Of a DNA stretch of 64,000 nucleotides, positions 1 to 8,754 are shown piece after piece. The stretch spans positions 1 through 64,000 of the forward strand of contig JAEWVR010000041.1 in the NCBI GenBank assembly GCA_023459055.1. The letters are read 5' to 3'. Position numbers and translations under genes: made by a program. Each line of letters opens with the position of its first letter. Positions within the stretch are counted from its first letter, which is position 1. A model generated the notes under the pieces. The model was given only the letters and a program-made list of their open reading frames with translations, did no database searches and was not told where the DNA came from. This DNA is from Fibrobacterota bacterium (GTDB lineage: Bacteria; Fibrobacterota; Chitinivibrionia; Chitinivibrionales; Chitinispirillaceae).

Positions 1-959
1 GCTTTGTTAAGGTATGCGTCAATAGGTGATACACCATCCAGTGCAGAGTGACCTTTGCGGTTATAGTCATTATTAAGCCAGGCAGTAAAGTGATGGTTAA
101 GCTCCTCTATAGTGCTGACTTTACTCATACACGATATGAAGCAATCCCTGACAGTTCTGAAAAACCTCTCGATTTTACCTTTACTTTCAGGATAATATGG
201 CGTTGAGTGTATTAATGCACACTTCATTGATGCGCAGGCGATCGCTATATCCTCTGCAAGGAAGTTTCTACCATTGTCAAGATACAGTTTTGAAGGCACA
301 CCATAGGTAAGCACTGCATCCCTGAACACCTCTTTTATGTATACTGTTGCTTCCGAGTAAAAGAACTTTGCTCCAACAATAAGCCGTGTTGAATCATCAA
401 TGAATGCAACCAGATACGTCTTCCTTGCAGGTGCAGAACTCTCCTTTATGTAAATGCCATGCATGACATCCCCCTGCCATAGATCATTTGGAAACTGATG
501 TGCAAACCGTTTCTGCACTTTCCCGCTTGCTGGGATTGGTCTTTTCACGTGATACTGCCTGAGACAGCGGTATACGGTAGAGAGAGGAATATCCTGTAAT
601 GGCAGTTGTTTTACTTCCGTGAGCTTGTTCAGGACAATTCGCAAAGGTGTACGGGGGTGCTCTTCTCTGAACTGTAGAATTGCATCAAGATGGGTCTGAT
701 CAATACCTCTTATTTTACCGTTATCGGAACGAACCTTAGGTTTAAGGCCCTCAAAACCATTGCACTTGTATGCATAAAGCCAATCCTCAATGGTACCTCT
801 GCCAATACGTGTTCGTCTGCTGTGTGGCATCTTGTACATACGAGTGCTGAGTTCTGCAATCTGTTTTGCAATTGCACCATGCTCAAGCTCACCGCTTATC
901 AGTGTGCCGATTACCGAAAAGCGGAAGAGTGCAACCTGCTGTCTGAGCTCTTCAGTCAT
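1..959 (-). CDS. DDE integrase-type transposase (IS481-like), 3' end outside window
   Basis: The reverse strand is open for 319 codons from an ATG at 959, preceded by an AGAAAGG ribosome site, and runs off the left edge. The first ~140 residues form a helix-turn-helix region; the rest is a retroviral-integrase-type core. The DDE triad is visible: Asp164 (WQGDVM), Asp228 (LYLDNG) and Glu264 (KGKIERFF), with the D-35-E spacing typical of IS3/IS481-type enzymes. It would cut and join the ends of its own insertion sequence. No frameshift is seen, so it may be intact. The C-terminus and left IS end lie outside the window, so copy status cannot be judged. Two degenerate direct repeats upstream probably mark the right end of the IS. 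Confidence 0.9.
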   Translation of the reverse strand, partial: MTEELRQQVALFRFSVIGTLISGELEHGAIAKQIAELSTRMYKMPHSRRTRIGRGTIEDWLYAYKCNGFEGLKPKVRSDNGKIRGIDQTHLDAILQFREEHPRTPLRIVLNKLTEVKQLPLQDIPLSTVYRCLRQYHVKRPIPASGKVQKRFAHQFPNDLWQGDVMHGIYIKESSAPARKTYLVAFIDDSTRLIVGAKFFYSEATVYIKEVFRDAVLTYGVPSKLYLDNGRNFLAEDIAIACASMKCALIHSTPYYPESKGKIERFFRTVRDCFISCMSKVSTIEELNHHFTAWLNNDYNRKGHSALDGVSPIDAYLNK

Positions 960-1064
960 ATAAACCTTTCTGTTGAAGTTTTTGAGAAATGTCAAAACCA
1001 ATTAACTATAGCAGGTAATTTACATATTCATAGTAATGCTTGACAAAGCACATTTTATGTGTGC

Positions 1065-1117
1065 GGGACTATCGTGATAATGTTTACATTTAGTAGTTGT
1101 GGAACATCATGGTAATG
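1065..1117. repeat. Paired direct repeats upstream of the transposase (probable IS right end)
   Basis: Two 18-bp segments at 1065-1082 and 1100-1117 match at 13 of 18 positions and share the core ATCRTGRTAATG, 35 bp apart. A weaker third AGTAATG lies near 1032. Tandem binding sites at an element end are known in several DDE transposon groups. That these are transposase-binding sites is inferred from their position. Confidence 0.4.
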
Positions 1118-1229
1118 ACACGGGGGCAGTTGTATGCAGGAATCCGTTGCAATAATTGTAATAACAACAGATAAAAATATCGGATATACTATTACTTGTA
1201 AGCTAAATCATCTGTATATGAATGAGGTA

Positions 1230-1694
1230 TTAATACAAAACGGCATTAAACGATTCGTGAAGAGATATCATTGTCTCCTGTGGTTCGTGCAATAACATTA
1301 GGAGCACATTGTGTGGCTGATGTTGTCTATGCATTTTGAAAACAACAATCCGTTTAGCTTCAAGACATGTGTTCTCAAAAGAGTTCATCCATCGTTTAAG
1401 TGTTTGACGGGCAATACCCGTTTCTTTTGAAACACAGCATACGCTCTGGATCTCTTTTATGAGCATTGTGAGGCATGCAATTACAACGTCAAGTGTATAG
1501 CGTTTGTATACATGAGAAAATACCGGATGAATAGAGAGGGTTCTGTTAAATCGTTTGCACCGATACCTTTTTATGTAAAACGGGCTGTAACTGCTACCGG
1601 ATTCATCACCGATACCCTTTCGTTTATAGTATCCATGTCCAATCAGACAGCCTTTACGATTACAAAAAGGACATCGATCAGGACGTTTGATCAT
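1230..1694 (-). CDS. Zinc-finger/HTH protein of transposase-accessory type (DUF6431-like)
   Basis: A 154-residue protein with an N-terminal CPFC zinc-knuckle half, an HGYYKRK segment, a YRCKRF strand and a predicted helix-turn-helix (SVCCVSKETGIARQTLKRW). This resembles N-terminal zinc-binding/HTH domains of transposases and DUF6431-type proteins; assignment is from general pattern only. It is transcribed toward the IS transposase and probably belongs to the same mobile region. The reading frame is open for about 50 more codons 5' of this ATG (to about 1844, with further Cys residues) but holds no ATG, GTG or TTG in frame, so either the gene has lost its start or the upstream part is chance. 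Function as regulator or DNA-binding partner is inference. Confidence 0.5.
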   Translation of the reverse strand: MIKRPDRCPFCNRKGCLIGHGYYKRKGIGDESGSSYSPFYIKRYRCKRFNRTLSIHPVFSHVYKRYTLDVVIACLTMLIKEIQSVCCVSKETGIARQTLKRWMNSFENTCLEAKRIVVFKMHRQHQPHNVLLMLLHEPQETMISLHESFNAVLY

Positions 1695-2012
1695 GTTTTT
1701 TCTACAAGTATCACTATACTGCTTGTAGTCAGTCCATTCAGAATGATATTTTATAATAGTAGTTTTTTTAAGGGAAGAATTGTAACAGTGGCCGTCAAAC
1801 CAGATACAATCTTCCCTTTTTTATTAATGAAATCTGTTCTCTGTCACCATTACCGACATGTGTCAGGGTTATAAATCTAATTTACCGGAATTATTTTGGA
1901 AATAGGCGGGGTGGTTGGTAGGGTTTAAATTGGCACTATACAGTCAAGGTTTATAGAAGGGTAGAAATAAGAAAAAAAGGCCACCGCCCTATTTTTATTT
2001 AAAGGTTAAATT

Positions 2013-2933
2013 ATGAATGAAAATATAAATTATGCAGTTTTAGACAATATCGAAATCATGGTGTCATTTACGTTTGAAGCCAAAGACGTAAACACGTTAC
2101 ATTACAAAAGTATGGATCTAAGTGGCTTGATTACTAAAGCATGTAAGGCGCAAAGCATGATCCTGGATTTTGATACTGTATGCCGAAATTCTTTTGTCAA
2201 TTTTAAACTTTTACCGAAAAAAGGCAGGTCTGAAACCGTTCTTTTTCATTTCAACCCGATTAGAACACTTCGTAAAGAACTGCAAGATACTACGGGTGAA
2301 AAGTTTGGTTCAGGACTTCAAGGTGACACTAATTTCATAGACGTAACAAAATACCCCTTCACGCAAGAATACCAAAACAGAACTATATCTGATGCCTGTA
2401 CGAAACTACAGGCTATAGTTGATGTTTGTAAAGCTGTATCTAACGACACTATGTTTAAAGAATTTGGTTTCAAGCCAAGTATAAAATTATCATTATTAAA
2501 GCTTGAAGCAGTCATAGATAAGAGCTATGCGGCGGAAGAAATCAATATTTATCATAATATACTTATACAAATCTATCATACCGTTATGTCTAAAAATTAT
2601 TCTGATTTGCTGCTACATACACCTGATAGCACTGTTAAAAATCAATGTTTTTACTTGTCAATTAACAATATTGCTAACAATAATCATGAAAAAATAGGAC
2701 AAGTCTACTTAAAGACTGATAAAATTTTAAGATTTGAATACTGCCGGAATCTACAAAACAAGCGGTATAAAGCAAAGCATTCGAAACAAAGGTTTACTGC
2801 AAAAGTAAATATTGAAAATGACGCAATAATAATTGAAGGCTTTAGATTATATTTACAAACGCACTTAAACAAAACCCAAGATTTATACAACGAATCTACA
2901 GAGATTGTTAAGTCAAAAATTAACAAACAATAA
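2013..2933 (+). CDS. Hypothetical protein of the integrated element
   Basis: A 306-residue, AT-rich reading frame with a plausible ribosome site (AAAGGTTAAATT before ATG). I do not recognise the family. The protein is soluble-looking with no signal peptide or membrane segment. The C-terminal third is basic (NKRYKAKHSKQRF) and could contact nucleic acid. It is followed 170 bp later, on the same strand, by the tyrosine recombinase, and its base composition matches that gene and not the genes beyond the tRNA, so it is probably cargo of the same integrated element. A replication or mobilisation role is possible but nothing in the sequence proves it. Confidence 0.6.
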   Translation: MNENINYAVLDNIEIMVSFTFEAKDVNTLHYKSMDLSGLITKACKAQSMILDFDTVCRNSFVNFKLLPKKGRSETVLFHFNPIRTLRKELQDTTGEKFGSGLQGDTNFIDVTKYPFTQEYQNRTISDACTKLQAIVDVCKAVSNDTMFKEFGFKPSIKLSLLKLEAVIDKSYAAEEINIYHNILIQIYHTVMSKNYSDLLLHTPDSTVKNQCFYLSINNIANNNHEKIGQVYLKTDKILRFEYCRNLQNKRYKAKHSKQRFTAKVNIENDAIIIEGFRLYLQTHLNKTQDLYNESTEIVKSKINKQ

Positions 2934-3027
2934 TGTAAATAACTTACATACCAATTACTTGTGTTGTTGTATAAAACGATCTTTATATCAGGAAATTGAT
3001 GACGGCCATTTTAAACAAATTTTGCTA

Positions 3028-3056
3028 CAGGATTTCACTAATTTTTTTTGTATAAT
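3028..3056 (+). promoter_or_regulatory. Probable promoter of the recombinase gene
   Basis: A consensus -10 hexamer TATAAT at 3051-3056 lies 47 bp before the recombinase start, after a run of eight T. The -35 is poor (GGATTT region near 3030). Confidence 0.4.
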
Positions 3057-3102
3057 AAAGATGGTTTAAATATCATTATTTCTATAACAAAGAAATCTAA
3101 AA

Positions 3103-4281
3103 ATGATTACCGAAAAGAAATCTAAAATTAGTGGAATCAGAAAACGAGGTGACAAGTTTCAGGTTCATATTCAATTCGAGAGGAAGCGCCACTGGATTAC
3201 TGTTGGTAGCGACCAAGAAGATGCCATTAAATATCGGAAAAAATTGCAATATTTATCTGAAGAAGGTACTTTAAAAGAATTCTTAAATGATAGTAGTAAG
3301 AAACTAATTACATATGATGATGCCGTGGAGGAACACTACAAAAAACACATTATTCACTTGAAATCTGCAAAGCGTGCATATCTTGCATTAAAGGCTTCTT
3401 TAAAGTTTTTTAGTGATAGAAAAATAACTTCAATTAAGTGGGATGAAATAGAAGAATACAAAAACAAAAGACTTAAAGAAGTTTCTTGTTCAACAGTAAG
3501 ACAAGAACTTTCAATGATGGGTGCAGTTTTTGAGAGGCAAATAAAAAATGGAATAATTAATGACAATGTAGTTAAAATGGTAAAACCACCATTAGTAAAA
3601 AATGTTAGGGAAAATATTCTATCGCATTCAGATTTTCTTAAATTGTTAAAAGCCCAATGGAAATATATAAATCATGGAAAAGAGAAAGTTAAAAAAATTG
3701 AACATTATATAAAGCTGGCATTAGTTATTGCGGATTTTACTGCTATGCGAATTGGCGAAATTTTAAAGTTGACTTGGGACAATGTAGACTTAGAATCTGA
3801 GGAATCAAAAATTTATATTCCAATATCTAAAAGCGGAATTAAACGTCATGTGCCTATTCATAATAACCTGAAAGAAATTTTAAAAAAAGAGAAAAATGGA
3901 TCTAATTCAAAATTTGTGATCAATAAAAATAATCGACCAATTAATAGAATTAATAAAGGTTTTAAGAATGCAAGCCAAAAAGCTGACCTTGGAAACACTT
4001 GGATTCACGACCTTAGGCATAGGGCAATAACAAGGTGGGTTCAGGAAGAGCTACCTATACCTGCAATAATGGCAGCTACCGGACACGCTACTTATAGTGC
4101 ATTTAAGCGTTATGCAAATCTTTCAGATAGAGATATACATACACTTGTAGGTAGGAAAACAAAACCTTTGCCATATATAACTTTTTATGACTTTTATAAC
4201 GATCAAATGGTGACACGAAAAAACAAAACCGGAGAAGATGATTTGAATGAAAAATACAAGGCAATGGGAGTCGAAAATTAA
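3103..4281 (+). CDS. Tyrosine recombinase (phage-type integrase)
   Basis: A 392-residue site-specific recombinase that would integrate and excise its element. An N-terminal Arm-like region (about 1-60) is followed by a SAM-like core-binding domain (about 70-160) and the catalytic domain. Catalytic residues are all visible: Arg216 (TAMRIGE), Lys243 (SKSG), His302 and Arg305 (HDLRH), His328 (TGHAT) and Tyr337 (FKRYANL). It lies 78 bp from the 3' end of tRNA-Phe, the usual arrangement for elements that integrate into tRNA genes. It is strongly AT-rich, unlike the genes right of the tRNA, supporting transfer. About 45 residues after the active-site Tyr form an unusual polar tail. Confidence 0.92.
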   Translation: MITEKKSKISGIRKRGDKFQVHIQFERKRHWITVGSDQEDAIKYRKKLQYLSEEGTLKEFLNDSSKKLITYDDAVEEHYKKHIIHLKSAKRAYLALKASLKFFSDRKITSIKWDEIEEYKNKRLKEVSCSTVRQELSMMGAVFERQIKNGIINDNVVKMVKPPLVKNVRENILSHSDFLKLLKAQWKYINHGKEKVKKIEHYIKLALVIADFTAMRIGEILKLTWDNVDLESEESKIYIPISKSGIKRHVPIHNNLKEILKKEKNGSNSKFVINKNNRPINRINKGFKNASQKADLGNTWIHDLRHRAITRWVQEELPIPAIMAATGHATYSAFKRYANLSDRDIHTLVGRKTKPLPYITFYDFYNDQMVTRKNKTGEDDLNEKYKAMGVEN

Positions 4282-4314
4282 ACGGGGAAGTGTGCCAAAA
4301 GTGTGTCAGATATA

Positions 4315-4347
4315 AAAAAGGCTTACAATGAATCACTGTAAGCCTTT
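4315..4347. terminator. Bidirectional Rho-independent terminator
   Basis: An 11-bp perfect stem (AAAGGCTTACA with its complement, 4317-4327 and 4337-4347) encloses a 9-nt loop. On the reverse strand it is followed by a T-run, which suits termination of tRNA-Phe; on the forward strand it follows the recombinase gene. Confidence 0.75.
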
Positions 4348-4359
4348 AATATTGATAAT

Positions 4360-4432
<73 letters not shown>

Positions 4433-4479
4433 TCATTATTTCAAAAGTGCATCTAATATAATTTTTGGATTTTGCAAGA

Positions 4480-4890
4480 TCAAGCACCTTTTATTTTTTT
4501 TATAAAATCCTTATCAATTTCAAAATAACTTTGAACAGCAAAAAAGGCATCAAAATCAACAACATTAAAAAAATGTTCAACTGCATCATCCGGTTGACGA
4601 CTCATAACCCCTATTTCGATCATATTATAAACCATATGTCCGAAGTCATCTGTTTTTGTAATGCCCCAATTTCGAAGTACATCCCGGGCCATCAAGCCAA
4701 ATTGCTTTAGCGCAAAAAGCAATAATCCTTTTGAAAGCTCCTGTCCGCTGACATGACGTTTTTCACCAAGACTATTCAGGTAAAATTCAAGCCCCGACAG
4801 TACAAATGAATATGCCTGGATTTTATATCGCATATCTTTTTCAGCTACAATCTCGTTTTCAATCTTTTTCATTACCTGAGGTGTAGTCAT
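4480..4890 (-). CDS. Minf_1886 family protein (TIGR04138-like)
   Basis: A 136-residue protein with the hallmark segments of the Minf_1886/TIGR04138 family of uncharacterised proteins known from Planctomycetes, Verrucomicrobia and relatives: SFVLSGLEFYL, GEKRHVSGQELSKGL, ALKQFG.MARDVL and a C-terminal VVDFDAFF. Length is normal for the family. No signal peptide or membrane segment is seen, so it is probably cytoplasmic. Its start overlaps the stop of the upstream M23 peptidase gene (ATGA), showing translational coupling in an operon with the STAS-PEGA gene further upstream. The biochemical role is unknown. Confidence 0.85.
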   Translation of the reverse strand: MTTPQVMKKIENEIVAEKDMRYKIQAYSFVLSGLEFYLNSLGEKRHVSGQELSKGLLLFALKQFGLMARDVLRNWGITKTDDFGHMVYNMIEIGVMSRQPDDAVEHFFNVVDFDAFFAVQSYFEIDKDFIKKIKGA

Positions 4891-6302
4891 TTTACACCCC
4901 TCTGGTTCAGCGCAATTTCTTTAACAATAACACCTGTTGATTCAGGTTTAGTGATATGCAGAATCTGCACTCCGGACTTATCCGCAAACCGGGTTTTCAT
5001 CGCAATTAATCCCGATACTTTTGTCATTTCATAATCCGGCATATGGGCTACCCCGATAGAATCTCTTGATGGAAGCGTTATTGTGTTTGGATTTACATAT
5101 ACAGATCCTCGCCGCATGCGATAATCAAGATGTGCTCCCGTTGATAAACCTGTGGATCCTACAAGGCCAATTGTCTCACCCTGCGACACTCGTGAACCGC
5201 TCCTCACCATAATTCTGTGTAGATGTCCATACGTTGTTACATACGCACCACCATGTGATAATTCAATATAATTTCCATAACCACCTTTCCAACCGGCATA
5301 TGTAACCTTTCCATCCGCCGCAGCAGCAACAGGTGTTCCGGTAGGTGCTGCATAATCAATTCCCAGATGAGGACGAACAATTCCAAGCACTGGATGCCGG
5401 CGGTTATGAGTGAATCCTGATGAAATTCTTGAGAAACGAAGCGGCGCTTTTAGAAACTCTTTTTGAACAGCCTTACCATTTTCATCATAATAGCGCATTA
5501 TATTATCAGATGAATCCCTGAATCCAAACGCATAAAAAGTTTTCTTTCCTGTTGTGTAACGCGCAGCAAGTATATCGCCATATCCCGCTTTTTTCCCATC
5601 AGCATACTTCTGTTCAAAAACAATCTGAAAAACATCACCTTTTCTGGGATCGGTAAAAAAGTTTATGTCCCAGGCAAAAATATCGGCAAATTTTCCGGTA
5701 ATTATATCACTTACTCCGCATTCATACATCTGTTCGGATAAGGATGTCATTATAACACCATTAATGACACAGGTGTAGGTAGTTATATCCTGAGGTTTCT
5801 TTTCTACCCGGGCAACACTATCTTTCCAATGTATTGTGTACCAGAACGATTTACTAAGGATTGAAAACCGTTCAATATTTCCTGCAACTCCTTTTTTGAT
5901 TTCAACAGAATCTCCGGGGTAGATTGTTTTCAAACCTACTGTATTAATGATTCTATAAATCTCATCAGAACGTTTTCCTGAGATATTCATATTAAGGAGA
6001 AGACTTAGAAATGAATCCCCTGCCTCAACAACGGTACCTACAATATCTCTTTGAATATAATAACTTAAAGGCTTTGAAAATACATCCTCAACGCGCTTCT
6101 GCCACTCGTAATCAATTGAAGGAACGAACGATGCATTTTGAACCTGAGATTGTTTTTCAAAAATGTTATACCTATGAGCGATTAACCAGAACGAACTGAA
6201 AAGACATATTATAATAAAAAGCCGGAGAAGAGTACTCCCTCTCCTCCGGCTTTTATAATATGATGACTTAAACGACACTAAAAACTCCACCCAACGCTTC
6301 AA
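4887..6302 (-). CDS. M23 family metallopeptidase with LysM-like/OapA-like domain
   Basis: A 471-residue membrane-anchored murein hydrolase candidate (DD- or glycyl-endopeptidase class). One transmembrane segment at about 25-44 is followed by a periplasmic part with a LysM/OapA-like module near 80-140 and a C-terminal M23 domain. Zinc ligands His312 and Asp316 (HLGIDY) and His362 (YGHLH) are seen. The last motif reads HLD (His391, Asp393), whereas most family members have HxH, whose second His binds zinc, so a His-to-Asp ligand change must be considered; the domain could be active with Asp or act as an inactive regulator. It starts 3 nt after the STAS-PEGA stop and overlaps the Minf_1886 gene. 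Confidence 0.9.
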   Translation of the reverse strand: MKRWVEFLVSFKSSYYKSRRRGSTLLRLFIIICLFSSFWLIAHRYNIFEKQSQVQNASFVPSIDYEWQKRVEDVFSKPLSYYIQRDIVGTVVEAGDSFLSLLLNMNISGKRSDEIYRIINTVGLKTIYPGDSVEIKKGVAGNIERFSILSKSFWYTIHWKDSVARVEKKPQDITTYTCVINGVIMTSLSEQMYECGVSDIITGKFADIFAWDINFFTDPRKGDVFQIVFEQKYADGKKAGYGDILAARYTTGKKTFYAFGFRDSSDNIMRYYDENGKAVQKEFLKAPLRFSRISSGFTHNRRHPVLGIVRPHLGIDYAAPTGTPVAAAADGKVTYAGWKGGYGNYIELSHGGAYVTTYGHLHRIMVRSGSRVSQGETIGLVGSTGLSTGAHLDYRMRRGSVYVNPNTITLPSRDSIGVAHMPDYEMTKVSGLIAMKTRFADKSGVQILHITKPESTGVIVKEIALNQRGVK

Positions 6303-6305
6303 TCC

Positions 6306-8201
6306 TTAAGGAAGTCGGATAAGGCGTGATGGGTTCTTTCCAGGTTGCAGTGTAATCTCCTGTGTCACTTCTTTAGTTCCCTTTACAAACCGAAGTACAT
6401 GTGTACCGGATGGAAGCTTAAGTTCTGCAACGTTTGTCCGTCCAACAAGTTTACCGTTAAGATAGACTTCAGCAATCGGAGGTAGTGATGCAAAGTAAAT
6501 TGATGCATCACCTCCGGCTGTTGATACAACAGGAGTTGACACAACAGGCTTTGATGGTTCCGGTTCCGGTGTTGATGCCGGAGCAGGTGTTGGCGTCGGT
6601 TCCGGAGTCGGTGTTACAACTGGCTCAGGACGTTTCGGTTCCGGTAGTGGTTCCGGCAGTGGTTCCGGTTTTGGTGGTGGTGGTGGTGGAAGTTCCTTCT
6701 CAAGAATAAAACTTTCTTTTATACTACCACCGGTAAATTCAATGTCCCTGGACGTTGATTTATATCCTGCTTTAGAAAGTTCAATTGAAACAGGGCCAAA
6801 TACCGGTTTATCCCATGTATATGGCGTTTTTCCAATCATCTCACCATTAACAGAAATTAATGCTCCAACAGGTGATGAAGTAATCTGTAGCTTATTGGCA
6901 GTGGCTTTCGTTGATGGCCCTGCTGTTGCAGCAGGAACCCTTGCAGGTCTTTGTGCAACTTTTTTCGGCGTAACAGATTCTTTTTTTACCGGTGCCGGCC
7001 GTGATGGCTCAGTTTTTGGCGGTTCAGGTTTTACTGGCTCCAGTGCTGGTGGTGGTGCAGGTTCTAATGCGACAGGTGGTTGAGGAGGTGTTGCAGGAAC
7101 TGGTGTAGCAACAGGTTTTGTCGCAGCCGGTTTCTGTGCAGTCGATTGAGACTGTTCCCCAAGATTAAGAATCCCTGATGTCACAACGTAATAACCTGCC
7201 CCGACAAGAGCAAGGAGTATAAGTACCGCAACAATAATACCAACAGGTGATTTCTTTTTCTGTATATCATCAGAAAGAATATCATCATCATTATCTATTG
7301 CATCCACACGGGCTGATGACATCTCAGTACGAAGCTTTCCAGTTTTTGATGTAATCCCTTCAAGCTCATCACTGAATGATGAAGGAATTGGAGATTCTGC
7401 CTTTTTAGGCTGAACGGGCATCTGAGGAGCTTGAGGAAAACCTTGCATCTCAGGTGCAAATTCCTGTTGCTGTTGTAACCCCATTCTTGATTGATCTGTA
7501 GAGAATGGTGGACGAACAGGAGGCTTCTGAGGTCCGCTGATTCCTCCAGCTTGAACAGGGGGAGGAACAATCGGTCTTGTCGGTGTAAGAGGTGGTGGAG
7601 GTGGAGGTGTAAACTGCCGCCCCTGAAATTGTGGCTGCTGCGTCGGAAATCCCGGACGGGCGTATGGACTCTGAGGTTGTTGCATTGGACGCGAAGCCGG
7701 TTGCCGGGGTTGTGCCTGTTGAGCATATCCCTGATTTCCAAAGTCAGTTATTGGTTGCTCTGGTCCTCCAAAAACCGATCCGATTTCTGATCTAAGTTGA
7801 TCGAATTCCGATTGAGATTGCAACGGCTGTTGTGCAAAGCCCTGTTGCTGGCCCTGCATCAGAGACACTGAGAAACTTTCGACCTCATCTTCCGAATTGA
7901 AAATCCGAAGTGCATTTGCAACTCCAGCCTTCTGAAGAATCTGAATTACTTCGGGGCGTACCTGAAGTAAGCCAAAGTTTCCACCTGCTTCAGAAATACT
8001 CTTATTCAGAGACATGATAACATTCATACTGTCTGAATAAATGTAATCCAACTGGATAAGGTCAATCAAAACATTGGATTTACCGGTTGCAATATAATTG
8101 GTTACGGTTTCTTTCAAAAGCGTCGAATCAAAAACCTCACCATCATCAAGTACCGGTTCAATGACATCAAAAATTCCGGCTGAACGAATATGGAAGTTAA
8201 T
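6306..8201 (-). CDS. STAS domain protein with transmembrane segment and two PEGA domains; probable ATT start
   Basis: A 631-residue protein. Residues 1-107 form a STAS (anti-sigma-antagonist-like) domain, about 110-300 are Pro/Gln-rich linker, a single membrane helix lies at about 319-340, a Pro-rich stretch follows, then PEGA domains at about 437-503 and 565-631, which would sit outside the membrane near the cell wall. It could link envelope state to a cytoplasmic partner-switch. The first ATG/GTG/TTG-type start in frame (TTG 8117) lacks a ribosome site and would delete the first STAS strand. A strong AAAGGAGG lies 5 nt before an ATT at 8201, giving the expected STAS N-terminus (NFHIRSAGIFDVIEP). 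I therefore start at ATT. It heads the operon with the M23 peptidase. Confidence 0.85.
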   Translation of the reverse strand: MNFHIRSAGIFDVIEPVLDDGEVFDSTLLKETVTNYIATGKSNVLIDLIQLDYIYSDSMNVIMSLNKSISEAGGNFGLLQVRPEVIQILQKAGVANALRIFNSEDEVESFSVSLMQGQQQGFAQQPLQSQSEFDQLRSEIGSVFGGPEQPITDFGNQGYAQQAQPRQPASRPMQQPQSPYARPGFPTQQPQFQGRQFTPPPPPPLTPTRPIVPPPVQAGGISGPQKPPVRPPFSTDQSRMGLQQQQEFAPEMQGFPQAPQMPVQPKKAESPIPSSFSDELEGITSKTGKLRTEMSSARVDAIDNDDDILSDDIQKKKSPVGIIVAVLILLALVGAGYYVVTSGILNLGEQSQSTAQKPAATKPVATPVPATPPQPPVALEPAPPPALEPVKPEPPKTEPSRPAPVKKESVTPKKVAQRPARVPAATAGPSTKATANKLQITSSPVGALISVNGEMIGKTPYTWDKPVFGPVSIELSKAGYKSTSRDIEFTGGSIKESFILEKELPPPPPPKPEPLPEPLPEPKRPEPVVTPTPEPTPTPAPASTPEPEPSKPVVSTPVVSTAGGDASIYFASLPPIAEVYLNGKLVGRTNVAELKLPSGTHVLRFVKGTKEVTQEITLQPGKNPSRLIRLP

Positions 8202-8213
8202 ATTAACCTCCTT
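8199..8213 (-). promoter_or_regulatory. Ribosome binding site deciding an ATT start
   Basis: On the reverse strand AAAGGAGG (8214-8207) is followed by five bases and ATT (8201-8199). The in-frame stop TAA shortly upstream and the absence of ATG, GTG or TTG before 8117 leave ATT as the only start with a good Shine-Dalgarno spacing. Confidence 0.6.
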
Positions 8214-8364
8214 TAAGTAAGTTTATGTTTATATTTTCACGGTTAACCTGAATAAAACAGGATTTTTTTCTTTATCAAGCTATAATCTATTATGATCAAT
8301 GGAATTATCTGCATTCACAGACACATCCACTTTGTCAAAAAAAACAGGCCATTAATGTAATAAC

Positions 8365-8438
8365 TACGCCAGACAGGAGTCGAACCTGTGGCCTTCGGCT
8401 CCGGAGGCCGACGCTCTATCCAACTGAGCTACTGGCGC
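8365..8438 (-). tRNA. tRNA-Arg (CCG)
   Basis: A 74-nt cloverleaf on the reverse strand with acceptor GCGCCAG, D-arm AGCTCAGTTGGATAGAGC, anticodon loop CTCCGGA (anticodon CCG) and T-arm GGTTCGACTCC. CCA is not encoded. Confidence 0.95.
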
Positions 8439-8754
8439 GTATATTATCATTTAAATATATAAACAGGAGCACTGTACATTCAAGCCAAACGTTTTGAAAG
8501 AAGGTCTCTAATGCCAGTAACAACAGTGTTTATCAATGCAAATGAACTCACTTTCCTTAACAATTCATATAATATAGAATTACGAATGGTCTTCATCAAA
8601 GAAATATAAATCACATTTTCTATATTTCTGCACTTTTTTATAATTTTCAGTTCCTTTTACCGGCCCAAAAGATAATTGACCCATAAATTGATCACCATTT
8701 TATCAGCTCCATTACCATCTAATCACATGTAAAGGAGTAACGCATGCAACCCGG
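8439..8754. other. Intergenic region, no convincing gene
   Basis: 316 bp between tRNA-Arg and the end of recD2. A 32-codon frame at 8511-8609 (+) has an AGAAGG six bases before its ATG, but nothing else supports it. No terminator hairpin was recognised. Confidence 0.4.

Noticed and set aside
690..1043. 117-codon forward frame near the left end
   Set aside because: It is antisense to the transposase, whose DDE motifs are intact on the other strand.
6485..7083. Forward frames rich in Val/Pro and Gly opposite the STAS-PEGA gene
   Set aside because: They arise from the Pro/Gln-rich repeats of the real gene read backwards.
8511..8609. 32-codon forward frame with an AGAAGG ribosome-like site
   Set aside because: No recognisable motif, no neighbour on that strand and no terminator; length is within chance.
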